From Nonomuraea zeae (lineage in GTDB: Bacteria > Actinomycetota > Actinomycetes > Streptosporangiales > Streptosporangiaceae), in contig NZ_VCKX01000006.1 in assembly GCF_005889725.1 (NCBI RefSeq), positions 47,802 through 111,801 of the forward strand: DNA of 64,000 nucleotides, given 5' to 3'. The position numbers were made by a program, and so were the translations under genes. Shown one piece after another: positions 7,820-16,863 of the stretch. A model generated the notes under the pieces. That model saw nothing but the letters and a program-made list of their open reading frames with translations, searched no databases and had not been told where the DNA came from. Position 1 is the first letter of the stretch. Every line of letters starts with the position of its first letter.

Positions 7820-9862
7820 ATGACTGCCCCTGGCCGACGCCGCCCAACTCACGTGCTGGCCAATGCGCCGTTCCGACGGCTCTGGACGGCTATGTCGGTG
7901 TGCAGCCTGGGTGACTGGCTCAACATCCTGGCCGTGACCGCCCTCGCCGGAAATCTCACCCAGGGCGACTACCGTGTGCAGTCGCTGGCCGTGGGCGGTG
8001 TGTTCATCGCCAAGATGCTGCCCGCCGTCCTGCTCGGGCCGCTCGCCGGGGTGTTCGCCGACCGGTTCGACCGCCGGCTGACGATGTTCGGGGCCGACCT
8101 GGCCCGCTTCGCCATCGTGCTGTCGATCCCGTTCGTCTACAGCTACCAGTGGCTGATCGTGGCGACCATCCTGGTCGAGTGCGTCAACCTGTTCTGGGTC
8201 CCGGCCAAGGACGCCACGGTGCCCAACCTGGTGCCCAAGGAGCAGCTCGAGTCGGCCAACCAGCTCAACCTGCTCGTCACCTACGGCACCGCGCCGATCG
8301 CGGCCATGCTGTTCGCGGCGCTGTCCGTGGTGGGCGACGTGGCCACGAGCATGGTGCCGTTCCTGTCCGGCCGGGACACCACGGGGGTGGCGCTGTTCGT
8401 CAACGCCTGCGCCTACCTCGTCTCCGCCTTCCTCATCTTCACGCTGCGAGACATCCCCAAGCGTGACGGCACGATCTCGACGCCTTCGGTGCTCAAGCAG
8501 ATCATCGAGGGCTGGAAATACGTCGGCGGCAACCGGCTGGTCCGCGGCCTGATCATCGGCATGCTCGGGGCGTTCGCCGCGGGCGGGGCCGTGGTGGGCG
8601 TCGCGAAGATCTACGTGGTGGCCCTCGGCGGCGGCGACGCGGCCTACGGCGTGGTGTTCGGCGCGGTCTTCGTCGGCATGGCGCTGGGCATGTTCTTCGG
8701 GCTCAGGCTGCTGCACCAGCTGTCCAGGCGGCGGCTGTTCGGGCTGGCGATCACGGTCGCGGGCCTGGTGCTCGCCGCGATCGCGCTCGTGCACAACCTG
8801 GTCATCGTGGTCATGCTGACCGTGGTGCTGGGGGCGTGCGCGGGGATCGCCTGGATCATCGGCTACACCCTGATCGGGCTGGAGGTCGAAGACGCGCTGC
8901 GCGGCCGGACGTTCTCCTTCCTGCAGTCCACCGCGCGCGTCACGCTGCTGCTCGTGGTCGCCGTGGCCAACCCGCTGGCCGCGCTCTTCGGGGTGCACGA
9001 GCTGGGGCTGGGTGAGTTCGCCTACCGGTTCGACGGGACCAACCTGGTGCTGCTGATCGGCGGGGCGCTCGCCACGGCCGTCGGCATCCTGGCCCTGCGC
9101 CACATGGACGACAAGAAGGGCGTGCCCCTGTCCGCCGACCTGCTCGCCGCGGTGCGTGGCGAGCGCTTCCCCACGGAGCCGGCCGAGCATGTGCCCGGGC
9201 TGTTCGTGGCGTTCGAGGGCGGCGAGGGCTCCGGCAAGACGACCCAGTCGAGGCTGATCGCCATCTGGCTGCGCGACCAGGGCTTCGACGTCGTGCAGAC
9301 GCGTGAGCCCGGGTCCACGAAGGTCGGCATGCGGCTGCGGGCGATCCTGCTCGACGCGGCCGAGCGCGGGCTCTCGGCGCGCTCGGAGGCGCTGCTCTAC
9401 GCCGCCGACCGGGCCGAGCACGTGGAGAAGGTCATCAGGCCGGCCCTCTACCGGGGCTCGCTGGTGATCACCGACCGCTACGTCGACTCCTCACTCGCCT
9501 ATCAGGGCGCGGGCCGGGCGCTCGACCCCGAGGACGTGTCCAAGATCAACGCCTGGGCGACGGGCGGGCTGGTGCCGCACCTGACCGTGCTCATCGACAC
9601 GCCGCCCGAGGTGGGGCTGACCCGGCTGGGCGGGGCGGCCGACCGGATCGAGGCAGAGCCGCTGGACTTCCACGAGCGGGTGCGCAAGGAGTTCCGGGCG
9701 CTGGCGGCGGCCGCGCCCGAGCGCTATCTCGTGGTCGACGGCACGCTGGCGATCAACGCGATCACCCGGCAGATCCAGGACCGCATCCACGAGCTCCTGC
9801 CCGACCCGGTGCCCAGGGAGTCGGAGGACGCCACCGGCACGATGCCGGCCATCCGCGACTAG
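7820..9862 (+). CDS. tmk: MFS-type membrane domain fused to dTMP kinase
   Basis: Residues 1 to about 430 look like a major-facilitator transporter with roughly a dozen hydrophobic segments (opening FRRLWTAMSVCSLGDWLNIL, with GPLAGVFADRFDRR as the loop 2-3 motif). From about residue 455 there is a complete thymidylate kinase: P-loop FEGGEGSGKTTQ, the DR motif VITDRYVDSSLAYQG and a C-terminal base/LID region. The kinase makes dTDP from dTMP for DNA synthesis. Long MFS-Tmk fusions are known in actinomycetes; what the transporter half carries is not established. The ATG at 7820 was chosen; the frame is open to 7778 without a better start. Confidence 0.9.
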   Translation: MTAPGRRRPTHVLANAPFRRLWTAMSVCSLGDWLNILAVTALAGNLTQGDYRVQSLAVGGVFIAKMLPAVLLGPLAGVFADRFDRRLTMFGADLARFAIVLSIPFVYSYQWLIVATILVECVNLFWVPAKDATVPNLVPKEQLESANQLNLLVTYGTAPIAAMLFAALSVVGDVATSMVPFLSGRDTTGVALFVNACAYLVSAFLIFTLRDIPKRDGTISTPSVLKQIIEGWKYVGGNRLVRGLIIGMLGAFAAGGAVVGVAKIYVVALGGGDAAYGVVFGAVFVGMALGMFFGLRLLHQLSRRRLFGLAITVAGLVLAAIALVHNLVIVVMLTVVLGACAGIAWIIGYTLIGLEVEDALRGRTFSFLQSTARVTLLLVVAVANPLAALFGVHELGLGEFAYRFDGTNLVLLIGGALATAVGILALRHMDDKKGVPLSADLLAAVRGERFPTEPAEHVPGLFVAFEGGEGSGKTTQSRLIAIWLRDQGFDVVQTREPGSTKVGMRLRAILLDAAERGLSARSEALLYAADRAEHVEKVIRPALYRGSLVITDRYVDSSLAYQGAGRALDPEDVSKINAWATGGLVPHLTVLIDTPPEVGLTRLGGAADRIEAEPLDFHERVRKEFRALAAAAPERYLVVDGTLAINAITRQIQDRIHELLPDPVPRESEDATGTMPAIRD

Positions 9863-9957
9863 CGGCTGGCCGCCGTGACGGTGCCGGCGCGTGCCTGCCG
9901 TTCGCGGCTGGAACGTCACGGGTACGACGCCTGCCATCCGCGGCTAGCCTTACCTCT

Positions 9958-11130
9958 GTGACAGTTTTCGATGACCTCGTCGGGCAGGACCAGGCGACGG
10001 CCGTGCTGAGGCGGGCCTCGGCGGCGGCGCGTGAGGTCGTCGAGGGCGGGCGCGGCGCGGGCATGACGCACGCCTGGCTGTTCACCGGCCCTCCGGGCTC
10101 CGGGCGTGAAGACGCCGCCCGGGCGTTCGCCGCCGCGCTGATGTGCCCCGACGGCGGTTGCGGTCACTGCGACCAGTGCCATCAGGTGCTCATCGGCTCG
10201 CACCCCGACCTGGAGTCCGTACGTCCTGAGGGGCTTTCCTACAGCGTCAAGCAGACCAGGGAGCTCATCCTGCGGGCGGCAGGGGCGCCGACGCAGGGGC
10301 GCTGGCGGGTCATCCTGTTCGAGGACGCCGACCGCGCCACCGAATCCGCCGCGAACGCCCTGCTCAAGGCCATCGAGGAGCCTCCGCCCCGTACGGTGTG
10401 GCTGCTCTGCGCGCCCGCTCTGGACGACCTGATGATCACCATCAGGTCGCGCTGCCGCGCGGTCAACCTGACCACTCCCGGCACGGAGGCCGTGGCGCAC
10501 GTGCTGGCCACCCGCGACAGCGTGCCGTGGGAGACGGCCACGTTCGCCGCGCGAGCGGCTCAGGGGCACATCAGCCGGGCGCGGGCGCTGGCCCTGGACG
10601 AGGGCGTCAGGCGACGTCGTGAGGCCGTGCTGGGCATCCCACGCTCGCTGACCGGGGTCGGCGAGTGCATCTCCGCCGCCGAACGGCTGGTGAAGACCGC
10701 GGAGGAAGAGGCCGCCGCCGCCACGACCACGCTCAACGAGAGTGAGACGACGGACCTGCGCAGGCTGTACGGCGAGGGATCCACCGGCAAGGGGCTCAAC
10801 CGCGGGCTCGTCCGCGGCGGGGCGGGAGCCCTGAAGGAGCTGGAGGACCGGCAGAAGTCGCGGGCCACCCGGATCAAGCGGGATTCGCTGGACTCGGCGT
10901 TGCTGGAGCTGGTGTCGTTCTACCGGGACGTGCTGGCCATGCAGTTCGGGGCCGGGGTGGAGCTGGCGAACGACGACATCCGCTTTGACCTCGACCAACT
11001 GGCCAGGGCCTGCACGCCGGAGGAAACGCTGCGGCGGATCGATGCGATCATGCAGTGCAGGGAACGGCTCGGGGCGAACGTCAATCCGCAGATCGCGGTC
11101 GAGGCGATGATGCTCGCGCTGCGTCCCTGA
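9958..11130 (+). CDS. holB: DNA polymerase III subunit delta'
   Basis: This clamp-loader subunit is a AAA+ family protein. It shows the opening VFDDLVGQDQATAVLRRA, a P-loop variant FTGPPGSGREDAAR, the four-cysteine zinc module in CPDGGCGHCDQC, an IRSRC sensor region and the NALLKAIEEPP sequence common to DnaX/HolB. The Walker lysine is replaced by arginine, and delta' subunits generally do not hydrolyse ATP. GTG start at 9958, 95 bp after tmk; the order topA-tmk-holB is typical for actinomycetes. Confidence 0.92.
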   Translation: MTVFDDLVGQDQATAVLRRASAAAREVVEGGRGAGMTHAWLFTGPPGSGREDAARAFAAALMCPDGGCGHCDQCHQVLIGSHPDLESVRPEGLSYSVKQTRELILRAAGAPTQGRWRVILFEDADRATESAANALLKAIEEPPPRTVWLLCAPALDDLMITIRSRCRAVNLTTPGTEAVAHVLATRDSVPWETATFAARAAQGHISRARALALDEGVRRRREAVLGIPRSLTGVGECISAAERLVKTAEEEAAAATTTLNESETTDLRRLYGEGSTGKGLNRGLVRGGAGALKELEDRQKSRATRIKRDSLDSALLELVSFYRDVLAMQFGAGVELANDDIRFDLDQLARACTPEETLRRIDAIMQCRERLGANVNPQIAVEAMMLALRP

Positions 11131-11141
11131 CCGACGCGGGG

Positions 11142-11510
11142 GTGTGGCGGGGGCAGGGACTCGCGGACAGGGTCGTCGAGGGCGGCACCGTCTTCCTGTG
11201 TACGCCGTCCATGCCGGGCTGCCGAGAGTCCTTCGTCTCTGAGGACCAGGCGACGGCGTACGAAAACTTCAAGCGCGCTTTCAAGAGCCAGGATGCGCTG
11301 GTCAAAGCGACCAAAATAGCGGACATGCCCCAGTCGTTCAGGCTGACCATGCGGCCGGAGACGAAGTGGGCGAAGGCGCTGAGCAAGCTCAGCCGGCAGC
11401 CCGGGGTCAGCCAGGTCGTCAACCCCGTTTGCGTGGGCGAACAGTCCCGGCTCCGCGATCATTTTCTGCTCCAGCTGCCGGCAGGCAAGGTGTGCCCCAC
11501 CGGCGGCTGA
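11142..11510 (+). CDS. Orphan FtsX-ectodomain-like protein, possibly truncated
   Basis: The region TVFLCTPSMPGCRESFVSEDQATAYENF followed by MPQSFRLTMRP and LSRQPGVSQVVN matches the extracellular domain of the cell-division permease FtsX: a cysteine pair, then a [LM]P-x-SFR core, then PGV-x-x-V. No transmembrane helices are present and the reading frame has no signal peptide. The GTG at 11142 is a guess with a weak ribosome-binding site; the frame is open back to 11055 inside holB. It may be a remnant that lost its lipoprotein or membrane N-terminus, or a cytosolic domain reused. It lies 11 bp after holB. Confidence 0.5.
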   Translation: MWRGQGLADRVVEGGTVFLCTPSMPGCRESFVSEDQATAYENFKRAFKSQDALVKATKIADMPQSFRLTMRPETKWAKALSKLSRQPGVSQVVNPVCVGEQSRLRDHFLLQLPAGKVCPTGG

Positions 11511-11636
11511 TGCGGCGGGCGCGACCAGGCCCTGCCGAAATGCCGCGCCCACCCCGCGCCGTCAGCGGACGGACACACGTAATGTGGCACCGAAGGCGGT
11601 AAGACCCCGAGGCCGTCAGGAGGCGAGCGCGAGCCC

Positions 11637-12473
11637 ATGGGAATGATCATGGCCGTGAGCTTCACCCGTTATGGGAGGCTCTACTACCTCGATCCCGGCG
11701 GGCACAGCCCCAAGGTCGGCGACAAGGTGCTCGTACCAACCGATTCCGGGCCAGAGGTGGCGGAGTGCGTGTGGGCACCGCAATACACGAGCGAAGACAT
11801 CGACGGACTGCCGGTGTGCGCGGGACCGGCGGGCGAGGAGCATCTCACCCGTGACGAGTCCAACAAGCGCCGCAGGGCCGAGGCCCGCAGCGTCTCCAAA
11901 CGGCTGATCAAACGGCACACCCTGCCGATGAAGGTCGTCGGCATCGACTATCTCGACCAGGACAACGTCTACACGGTCTACTTCTCGGCGCCGCACCGGG
12001 TGGACTTCCGCGCCCTGGTGCGCGACCTGGCCCGCAACCTCCGGGCCAGGGTCGAGCTGCGGCAGATCGGGCCGAGGGACGAGGCGCGGCTCCAGGGCGG
12101 GATCGGCCCCTGCGGTCGCGACCTGTGCTGCGCCACGTTCCTGAAGGACTTCGAGCCGGTCTCCGTGCGGATGGCCAAGGACCAGGACCTGCCGGTCAAC
12201 CCGCTCCGGATCGCGGGCGCGTGCGGGCGGCTGATGTGCTGCCTGAAGTACGAGCATCCGCTTTACCAGGAGTTCCGGGCGTCGGCTCCACGGGTGGGCG
12301 CGAGCGTGGAGACCCCGCAGGGGGCCGGCACGGTGGTGGGGCACAACGTACCGTCCGACTCCGTGGTGGTGCGGCTCAACGACGGCGGGCGCCGGTGCGC
12401 CTGCTCGAAGGCCAGCGTGTGCGGGCCGCGCAAGGCGTACGACTCGACGTACGGCGACTCGGACCCGGTCTGA
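11637..12473 (+). CDS. PSP1-domain protein, RicT/YaaT-like
   Basis: The PSP1 C-terminal domain is clear: VYTVYFSAPHRVDFRALVRDLA, then IGPCGRDLCCATFLKDF and the second cysteine cluster CGRLMCCLKYEHPLYQEF. The paired Cys motifs match the RicT/YaaT family, which in Bacillus binds an iron-sulfur cluster in a complex affecting RNA maturation and development. The gene follows holB in many Gram-positive genomes, as here. The ATG at 11637 lies 13 bp after AGGAGG; ATGs at 11643 and 11649 are alternatives. 278 residues. Confidence 0.88.
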   Translation: MGMIMAVSFTRYGRLYYLDPGGHSPKVGDKVLVPTDSGPEVAECVWAPQYTSEDIDGLPVCAGPAGEEHLTRDESNKRRRAEARSVSKRLIKRHTLPMKVVGIDYLDQDNVYTVYFSAPHRVDFRALVRDLARNLRARVELRQIGPRDEARLQGGIGPCGRDLCCATFLKDFEPVSVRMAKDQDLPVNPLRIAGACGRLMCCLKYEHPLYQEFRASAPRVGASVETPQGAGTVVGHNVPSDSVVVRLNDGGRRCACSKASVCGPRKAYDSTYGDSDPV

Positions 12474-12495
12474 GGGCGGGTTGGGCGCACGAGGC

Positions 12496-13953
12496 GTGAG
12501 GAGGCGGGCCGCCGCCGCTGTCGTCGTTGTGGCTGTGGCGGCGCTCGGCTCCGGTTGTGCGCCGGGTGAGCAAGCCGCGAGCGGGCTGGCCTGGTCCGAG
12601 TGCGGTGGCGGGTTCGAGTGCGCGACGTTGCGAGTGCCGCTGGACCACGCGGCGCCGGGCGGCGAGCGGCTCGATCTCGCCGTGATCCGGTTGCCTGCCG
12701 GCGGAGACCGGATCGGGTCGCTGGTGGTCAACCCAGGCGGGCCGGGCAGCTCGGGGGTGGAATACGCGCGGGCGGCCCGGATCATCCTGAGTGCGAAGGT
12801 GCGTGAGCGGTTCGATGTCGTGGGATTCGACCCGCGCGGCGTCGGCGGGTCGGCGCCGGTCGAGTGCCTGGATGACGCGCAGCTCGACGCGTTCGTCGCG
12901 CTGGACACCTCGCCGGACTCGGCCCGCGAACGCCAGGCTCTGGAGGCGGGGTCGAGGGGGTTCGCGGAGGGGTGTGAGAGACGTTCCGGGCGGCTGCTCG
13001 CGCACCTGGGCACCGTCGACGTGGCGCGGGATCTGGATCTGCTGCGGCAGGAGCTCGGGGACGCGAAGCTGACTTATCTCGGTAAGTCGTACGGCACGTT
13101 CCTGGGTGCTGTTTATGCGGATATGTTCGCCGGCAACGTGCGGGCGCTGGTGCTGGACGGGGCGCTCGATCCGGCGCTCTCCCGATTGCGGCTGAACGCG
13201 GATCAGGCGGCGGGTTTCGAGCAAGCGCTGCGCGCATATATCGCGACATGTCTGGCGGAGGACGGCTGCCCGTTCAGGAGCCGTACCGTCGAGGGGGCGC
13301 TGGACGAGGTGACCGGGCTGCTGCGCCGTACGGACCGGCAGCCGTTGCAAGGAGACGGGCGCGAGGTGACGCAGGCGCTGGCCACGCTCGGCGTCCTGAC
13401 CCCGCTCTACGACCGCAACTCCTGGCCCGAGCTGACCGAAACGCTGCGCCAGGCGTTCAAGGGAAACGGCACGCTGCTGCTCCGCAACGCCGACCAGCTC
13501 ACCGGCAGGCACAGCGACGGCACGTACTCCAACCAGACGGAAGCCAACACCGCCGTCAACTGCGTGGACGGCGCCTACCCCCGGAACGCTGCCGCCTACG
13601 GGCAGGGCGCGGCCGAGGCGTTCAGGCGGTCGCCCAGATTCGGCCCGTACATCATGTGGTCGTCGCTGCCCTGCGCCTACTGGCCCGCCGCACCCACCTT
13701 CAAGGCCCACCCCCTGAAGGCGGAGGGCGCCGCCCCCATCCTCGTCCTCGGCACCAGCCGCGACCCGGCCACCCCCTCCCGCTGGGCACGGGCGCTGGCG
13801 GGCGAGCTGGAGTCGGGGGTGCTGCTGGAGTACGACGGGGACGGCCACACCGCGTACTACAACGGGTCGGGGTGCGTGGACGACGCCGTGGACCGATACC
13901 TTCTGACGGGCACGGCACCGGCGGACGGCACAGTCTGTCCTGGCATCGGGTGA
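12496..13953 (+). CDS. Secreted lipoprotein alpha/beta hydrolase, TAP/SlpD-like peptidase
   Basis: A signal peptide with lipobox (AALGSGC) is followed by an alpha/beta-hydrolase fold: oxyanion region VVNPGGPGSSG, VGFDPRGVGGS and nucleophile elbow YLGKSYGT. The C-terminal TAP-like part carries the late Asp (GTSRDPATP) and His (GDGHTAYY). This matches tripeptidyl aminopeptidases of Streptomyces (Tap, SlpD/E), which remove N-terminal tripeptides from secreted proteins. GTG at 12496 gives the best signal peptide (MRRR then hydrophobic); TTG at 12481 is an alternative closer to GAGGGCGGG. Confidence 0.88.
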   Translation: MRRRAAAAVVVVAVAALGSGCAPGEQAASGLAWSECGGGFECATLRVPLDHAAPGGERLDLAVIRLPAGGDRIGSLVVNPGGPGSSGVEYARAARIILSAKVRERFDVVGFDPRGVGGSAPVECLDDAQLDAFVALDTSPDSARERQALEAGSRGFAEGCERRSGRLLAHLGTVDVARDLDLLRQELGDAKLTYLGKSYGTFLGAVYADMFAGNVRALVLDGALDPALSRLRLNADQAAGFEQALRAYIATCLAEDGCPFRSRTVEGALDEVTGLLRRTDRQPLQGDGREVTQALATLGVLTPLYDRNSWPELTETLRQAFKGNGTLLLRNADQLTGRHSDGTYSNQTEANTAVNCVDGAYPRNAAAYGQGAAEAFRRSPRFGPYIMWSSLPCAYWPAAPTFKAHPLKAEGAAPILVLGTSRDPATPSRWARALAGELESGVLLEYDGDGHTAYYNGSGCVDDAVDRYLLTGTAPADGTVCPGIG

Positions 13954-14009
13954 TCGGCGGAGCGAGAACCCCTTGGGCTCCTGTAGACTCTTTCACGCTG
14001 CAACAGCAC

Positions 14010-14083
14010 GCCGCCTTAGCTCAGTCGGCCAGAGCACTTCACTCGTAATGAAGGGGTCTGGGGTTCGAATCCCCAAGGCGGCT
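14010..14083 (+). tRNA. tRNA-Thr (anticodon CGT)
   Basis: The sequence folds as a cloverleaf. The acceptor stem is GCCGCCT/AGGCGGC, the D arm is GCTC...GAGC, the anticodon arm is CTTCA-CTCGTAA-TGAAG with anticodon CGT at 14044-14046, and the T arm is TGGGG-TTCGAAT-CCCCA. CCA is not encoded. The gene's 3' half is duplicated at 18082, which marks it as the integration site of the element that follows. Confidence 0.95.
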
Positions 14084-14135
14084 CCCAGCTCAAAGGCCCT
14101 CCCGGTTCGTCCGAGAGGGCCTTTTGCGTGGGCGT
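14037..14135 (+). repeat. Left direct repeat / attL: 3' half of tRNA-Thr plus terminator
   Basis: This 99-bp segment, from the 5' strand of the anticodon stem through the tRNA terminator to GCGTGGGCGT, recurs at 18082-18180 with about four mismatches. It is the expected duplication made by tyrosine-recombinase integration into a tRNA gene; the true crossover is somewhere within the tRNA part. Confidence 0.85.
14092..14125 (+). terminator. Rho-independent terminator of tRNA-Thr
   Basis: GGCCCTC (14095-14101) pairs with GAGGGCC (14115-14121), flanked by AAA and TTTT, the classic bidirectional A/T-flanked hairpin. It ends tRNA transcription and also faces the 3' end of the integrase on the opposite strand. 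Confidence 0.85.
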
Positions 14136-14153
14136 ACAGCAGCGAAGTACAGC
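14134..14153. promoter_or_regulatory. Putative integrase arm-type site (left)
   Basis: GTACAGC-AGCGAA-GTACAGC is a pair of 7-bp direct repeats spaced by six bases, immediately at the integrase 3' end. A nearly identical pair lies at 17980-17999, close to the right attachment repeat. Paired direct repeats near both att sites are what integrase arm-binding sites look like; no direct proof. Confidence 0.5.
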
Positions 14154-15429
14154 TACGGGTTCTCACCATCGAGGCTGTCGTTGAGCTGGTCGTGGGCCTT
14201 GCGGGTCTCCGGGCTTGCGATCTGGGTGTAGACGTTCATGGTCACGGAGATCTGCGAGTGCCGCAGGATGCGCATGGAGACGCGCGGGTGGACGCCGAGG
14301 GCGGCCAGCATCGAGGCGCAGGTGTGGCGGGTGTCGTGGACGCGGATGCGCGGCAGGCTGGCCTTTCTGGTGTGGAGCTCGAAGGAGCGGTTGAAGTTGC
14401 GGGGTTCGATCGGCGTACCCCACTTGGTGGTGAAGACGAGATCCGAGTCCTGCCACTTGTCGCCGGCCTCGCGGCGGGCATCGTCCTGGACGCGGCGACG
14501 GTGCCGTAGAGCGGTGGCGCACAAGGCGGGCATGGGGAGGGTGGCGTCAGAGTCCGCTGTCTTGGTGGTGTCCCGGTGCAGCAGTACGCCGTGTACGCGG
14601 CTGAGCTGATGGCTCACCGACAGCTCTTGGCCGGCGAGGTCGATGTCGCCCCAGGTGAGGCCGAGGACCTCCCCGCGACGTAGGCCCAGGACCAGCAGGA
14701 GCACGAACGCGGCGTACGGGGCTCGTCGGCCGCCCGGAGGTGCTCCAGGAACGTCCGGGCCTCCTCGACGCCCCACACCGTGCTCTTGCGCTTCCTGACG
14801 GATGTCTTTGGCAGCGTGGTCAGGGAGACCACGTTCTTGCCGATCAGCTCTTCTCGGATGGCGTGGCTGATCGCCGAGCGGAACACGCGGCGGACGCTCT
14901 CGATCGTGCCCCGTGACGGGTAGTCCTTGCAGCACTTGCCGATGGCGCAGCAGGGCTGCTTGCGCTTCCTCTCTTGCGCGCAGCAGGCGCACACGGTGGG
15001 CAGGGTGTTCAGCCACGCCTGTACGTCGCGGACGGTCAGCTTGTCGAGACGCTTCTTGCCCAATCCCGGGATCAGGTAGAGCCGCACGAGCGCCTCGTAC
15101 CCCGCGTAGGTGGTCGGCTCGCGGTTGGGCTGCACCACATCGGCGAGCCAGCGGGTCAGGAACGCGGCCACGGTCTCGTGCTTGGTGGCCACGGGTCCCT
15201 TGCGAGCCTGCTCGTGGAGCTTGAGCCACTTCTCGTGGGTCTCCTCGCGGGTCTTGCCGTAGGCCCACTTGCGGGTTTTCTTGCCTTCTGGGGTGGTGAC
15301 CCAGACGTAGCCTGCCCAGCCGTTCTTGTACGGGAAGATCGAGCCTTCGTTGTTGGCCCGGGTTCGCCGGCTCTTGCGAGGGCCGCGCTCGGGCTCGTCG
15401 AGTGTCGCGAGGGTGGTCTTGGCGGGCAT
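14153..15429 (-). pseudogene. Tyrosine recombinase/integrase, broken by a frameshift
   Basis: The N-terminal half reads MPAKTTLATLDEPERG... through the AP2-like/SAM-like region to VEEARTFLEHLRAADEP. The catalytic half continues only in another frame: YAAFVLLLVLGLRRGEVLGL (first Arg), HDTRHTCASML (HxxR), RILRHSQ and NVYTQIA (Tyr nucleophile). The shift lies at about 14715-14725 in a CCCCG context, so one base is gained or lost. All catalytic residues survive, so the inactivation may be recent, or an assembly error. The start ATG overlaps the TGA of an excisionase remnant. Confidence 0.88.
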
Positions 15430-15536
15430 CAGGCGGCCTCCTCACAGAGCTGGGTTACGTACGCCTCCAGCGAGGAGGCGGGGATACGGCGGCACCGGGC
15501 CCCGACGACGATGGACTGAGGCAGGGATTCGAGGGG
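15429..15536 (-). pseudogene. C-terminal stump of an excisionase (Xis, MerR-like HTH)
   Basis: The minus-strand frame reads ...CRRIPASSLEAYVTQLCEEAA and stops in TGATG, sharing one A with the integrase ATG. Integrase-linked HTH excisionases end in exactly this kind of sequence (R-R-IP-x-S-LE-x-Y). The frame is closed by a TAG at 15537-15539, so only 35 codons remain and the DNA-binding helix is missing. Confidence 0.6.
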
Positions 15537-15612
15537 CTACATACAGGCGATCGGGGAATGGCTATGTCATTTTCCTTGGCGACGCCTCATTCTCCATCAG
15601 AGGGCCGAAAGC

Positions 15613-15825
15613 ATGATTTCCGGTATCCCGATCGAGTTTTTGAGCATTCTGCCTTCATGGATAATCTCATTGCTGGCCGTCACGTCCACTGCAGGATGTA
15701 TTCTGATTCGAATCCGCAAGGCGCTATTGTCGACGGACTCACGGGATCGCTTGTTGTGGTGTGGAGGGAACTTTTCGCCTATCGACGTGACGCCTCTCAG
15801 TAGAAGTATAGAAATCGTCGTCTGA
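15613..15825 (+). CDS. Possible small single-helix membrane protein, low-GC patch
   Basis: I do not recognise this 70-residue product. It has a hydrophobic N-terminal half (FLSILPSWIISLLAVTSTAG) followed by RIRK, consistent with one membrane helix and a cytoplasmic tail. GAGGG lies 8 bp before the ATG. The stretch from about 15550 to 15850 is visibly richer in A/T than the surrounding DNA, which fits foreign origin, but this also makes chance open frames less meaningful. It could be non-coding. Confidence 0.3.
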   Translation: MISGIPIEFLSILPSWIISLLAVTSTAGCILIRIRKALLSTDSRDRLLWCGGNFSPIDVTPLSRSIEIVV

Positions 15826-15984
15826 CTAAGCGGAAATAATGCCATCACGCTGGGCTGTTTTCATTCTCGGCGGGCATCTGCTGATCACAGCATGATCGCG
15901 AGCCCGGCGTTCGCCTGATAACGCGAAGAACCCTGGTAGACGGGTGGATCACCACAATCAACGCCGTCACCACCAGGGGCTCGG

Positions 15985-16755
15985 ATGCTTTTCTATCGTG
16001 CTGCCGTCGATTTATCGCGCCCAACGCTGAACTACGTGGCCGGCATCATCCCCCGCCACCGCAAGGCCATCGGGTCCGTCTGGCGGCGGCTCAACCCCGC
16101 CTAGCATGCCCTGCTGGTCCTGATCTACCTGCGCAAAGGCGAGACGTACAACGAGCTCGCCTCTGGGTTCGGCGTATCGGTGGCCACCGCCTGGCGGTAC
16201 GTAGAAGAGACCGTAGCCCTGCTGCGCGCCCGCGCCCCCAAGCTTGACCACGCCTTACGCAACGCCGCGCAAGACGGCCTGCACTACCTGGTGCTGGCCG
16301 GCATGCTCATCCCCATCGAACGCGTGCGCGCCGACCGGCCGTCCTACTCGGCCAAGCACCGCATGCATGGGATGAACATCCAGGTCATCGCCTCTCCAGA
16401 CGGCACGATCATCTGGGTCTCCGGCTCGCTGCCGGGCAGCACCCACGACCTGACCGCCGCCCGCATCTGGGCCGTCCTCCGCGCGCTGACGCAGGCTGGC
16501 ATGCTGACCCTGGCCGACAAGGGCTACCAAGGCGCCGAAGGCCCGGTGGCCACACCGTAGAAGGGCCGCAACAAGCCCCTGTCACAAAAGGCGGCCAATC
16601 GCTCCCACGCCCGGCTCCGCGGGCCCGGGGAACGCGCTAACGCCCAGCTCAAAGGCTGGCGCATCCTCCGCAAGCTTCGCTGCTGCCCGCACAAGGCAGG
16701 ACAGCTATGCAAGGCGATCGCCGTCCTGCAAAACTACGAGCTCACCCACGGATGA
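15985..16755 (+). pseudogene. IS5-like DDE_Tnp_4 transposase with two in-frame amber codons
   Basis: Read through its stops, the frame encodes a complete transposase of about 256 residues: HTH region (LRKGETYNELASGFGVSVATAWRYV), a DDE core (YSAKHRMHGMNIQVI, SGSLPGSTHDLTAARIW, LADKGYQGA) and the terminal RANAQLKGWRILRKLRCCP. TAG codons stand at 16102-16104 (where relatives as I recall have Gln) and 16558-16560 (where they have Tyr in TPYKG). The usual D of the L-D-G-T-L-I-P motif is also A here (LAGMLIP). I could not identify terminal inverted repeats. Confidence 0.8.
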
Positions 16756-16863
16756 AAGGCCTCAGTGAAGGCGTATCCCAATTCGTCCCTGGCCGGCAAG
16801 CTGGATGCGCAAAATCCGCGTTTCGCTGGTAGGGCATGACGAACAACCTGGTGCTGGGCCAGC

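Noticed and set aside
10079..10110. Loss of ATPase function in holB because the P-loop has Arg instead of Lys
   Set aside because: Delta' subunits normally lack ATP hydrolysis, so this is expected and not a defect.
16102..16560. Amber codon reassignment or suppression in the transposase
   Set aside because: Other genes in the window use TAG as a normal stop (for example TcA), and the transposase also has an altered catalytic motif.
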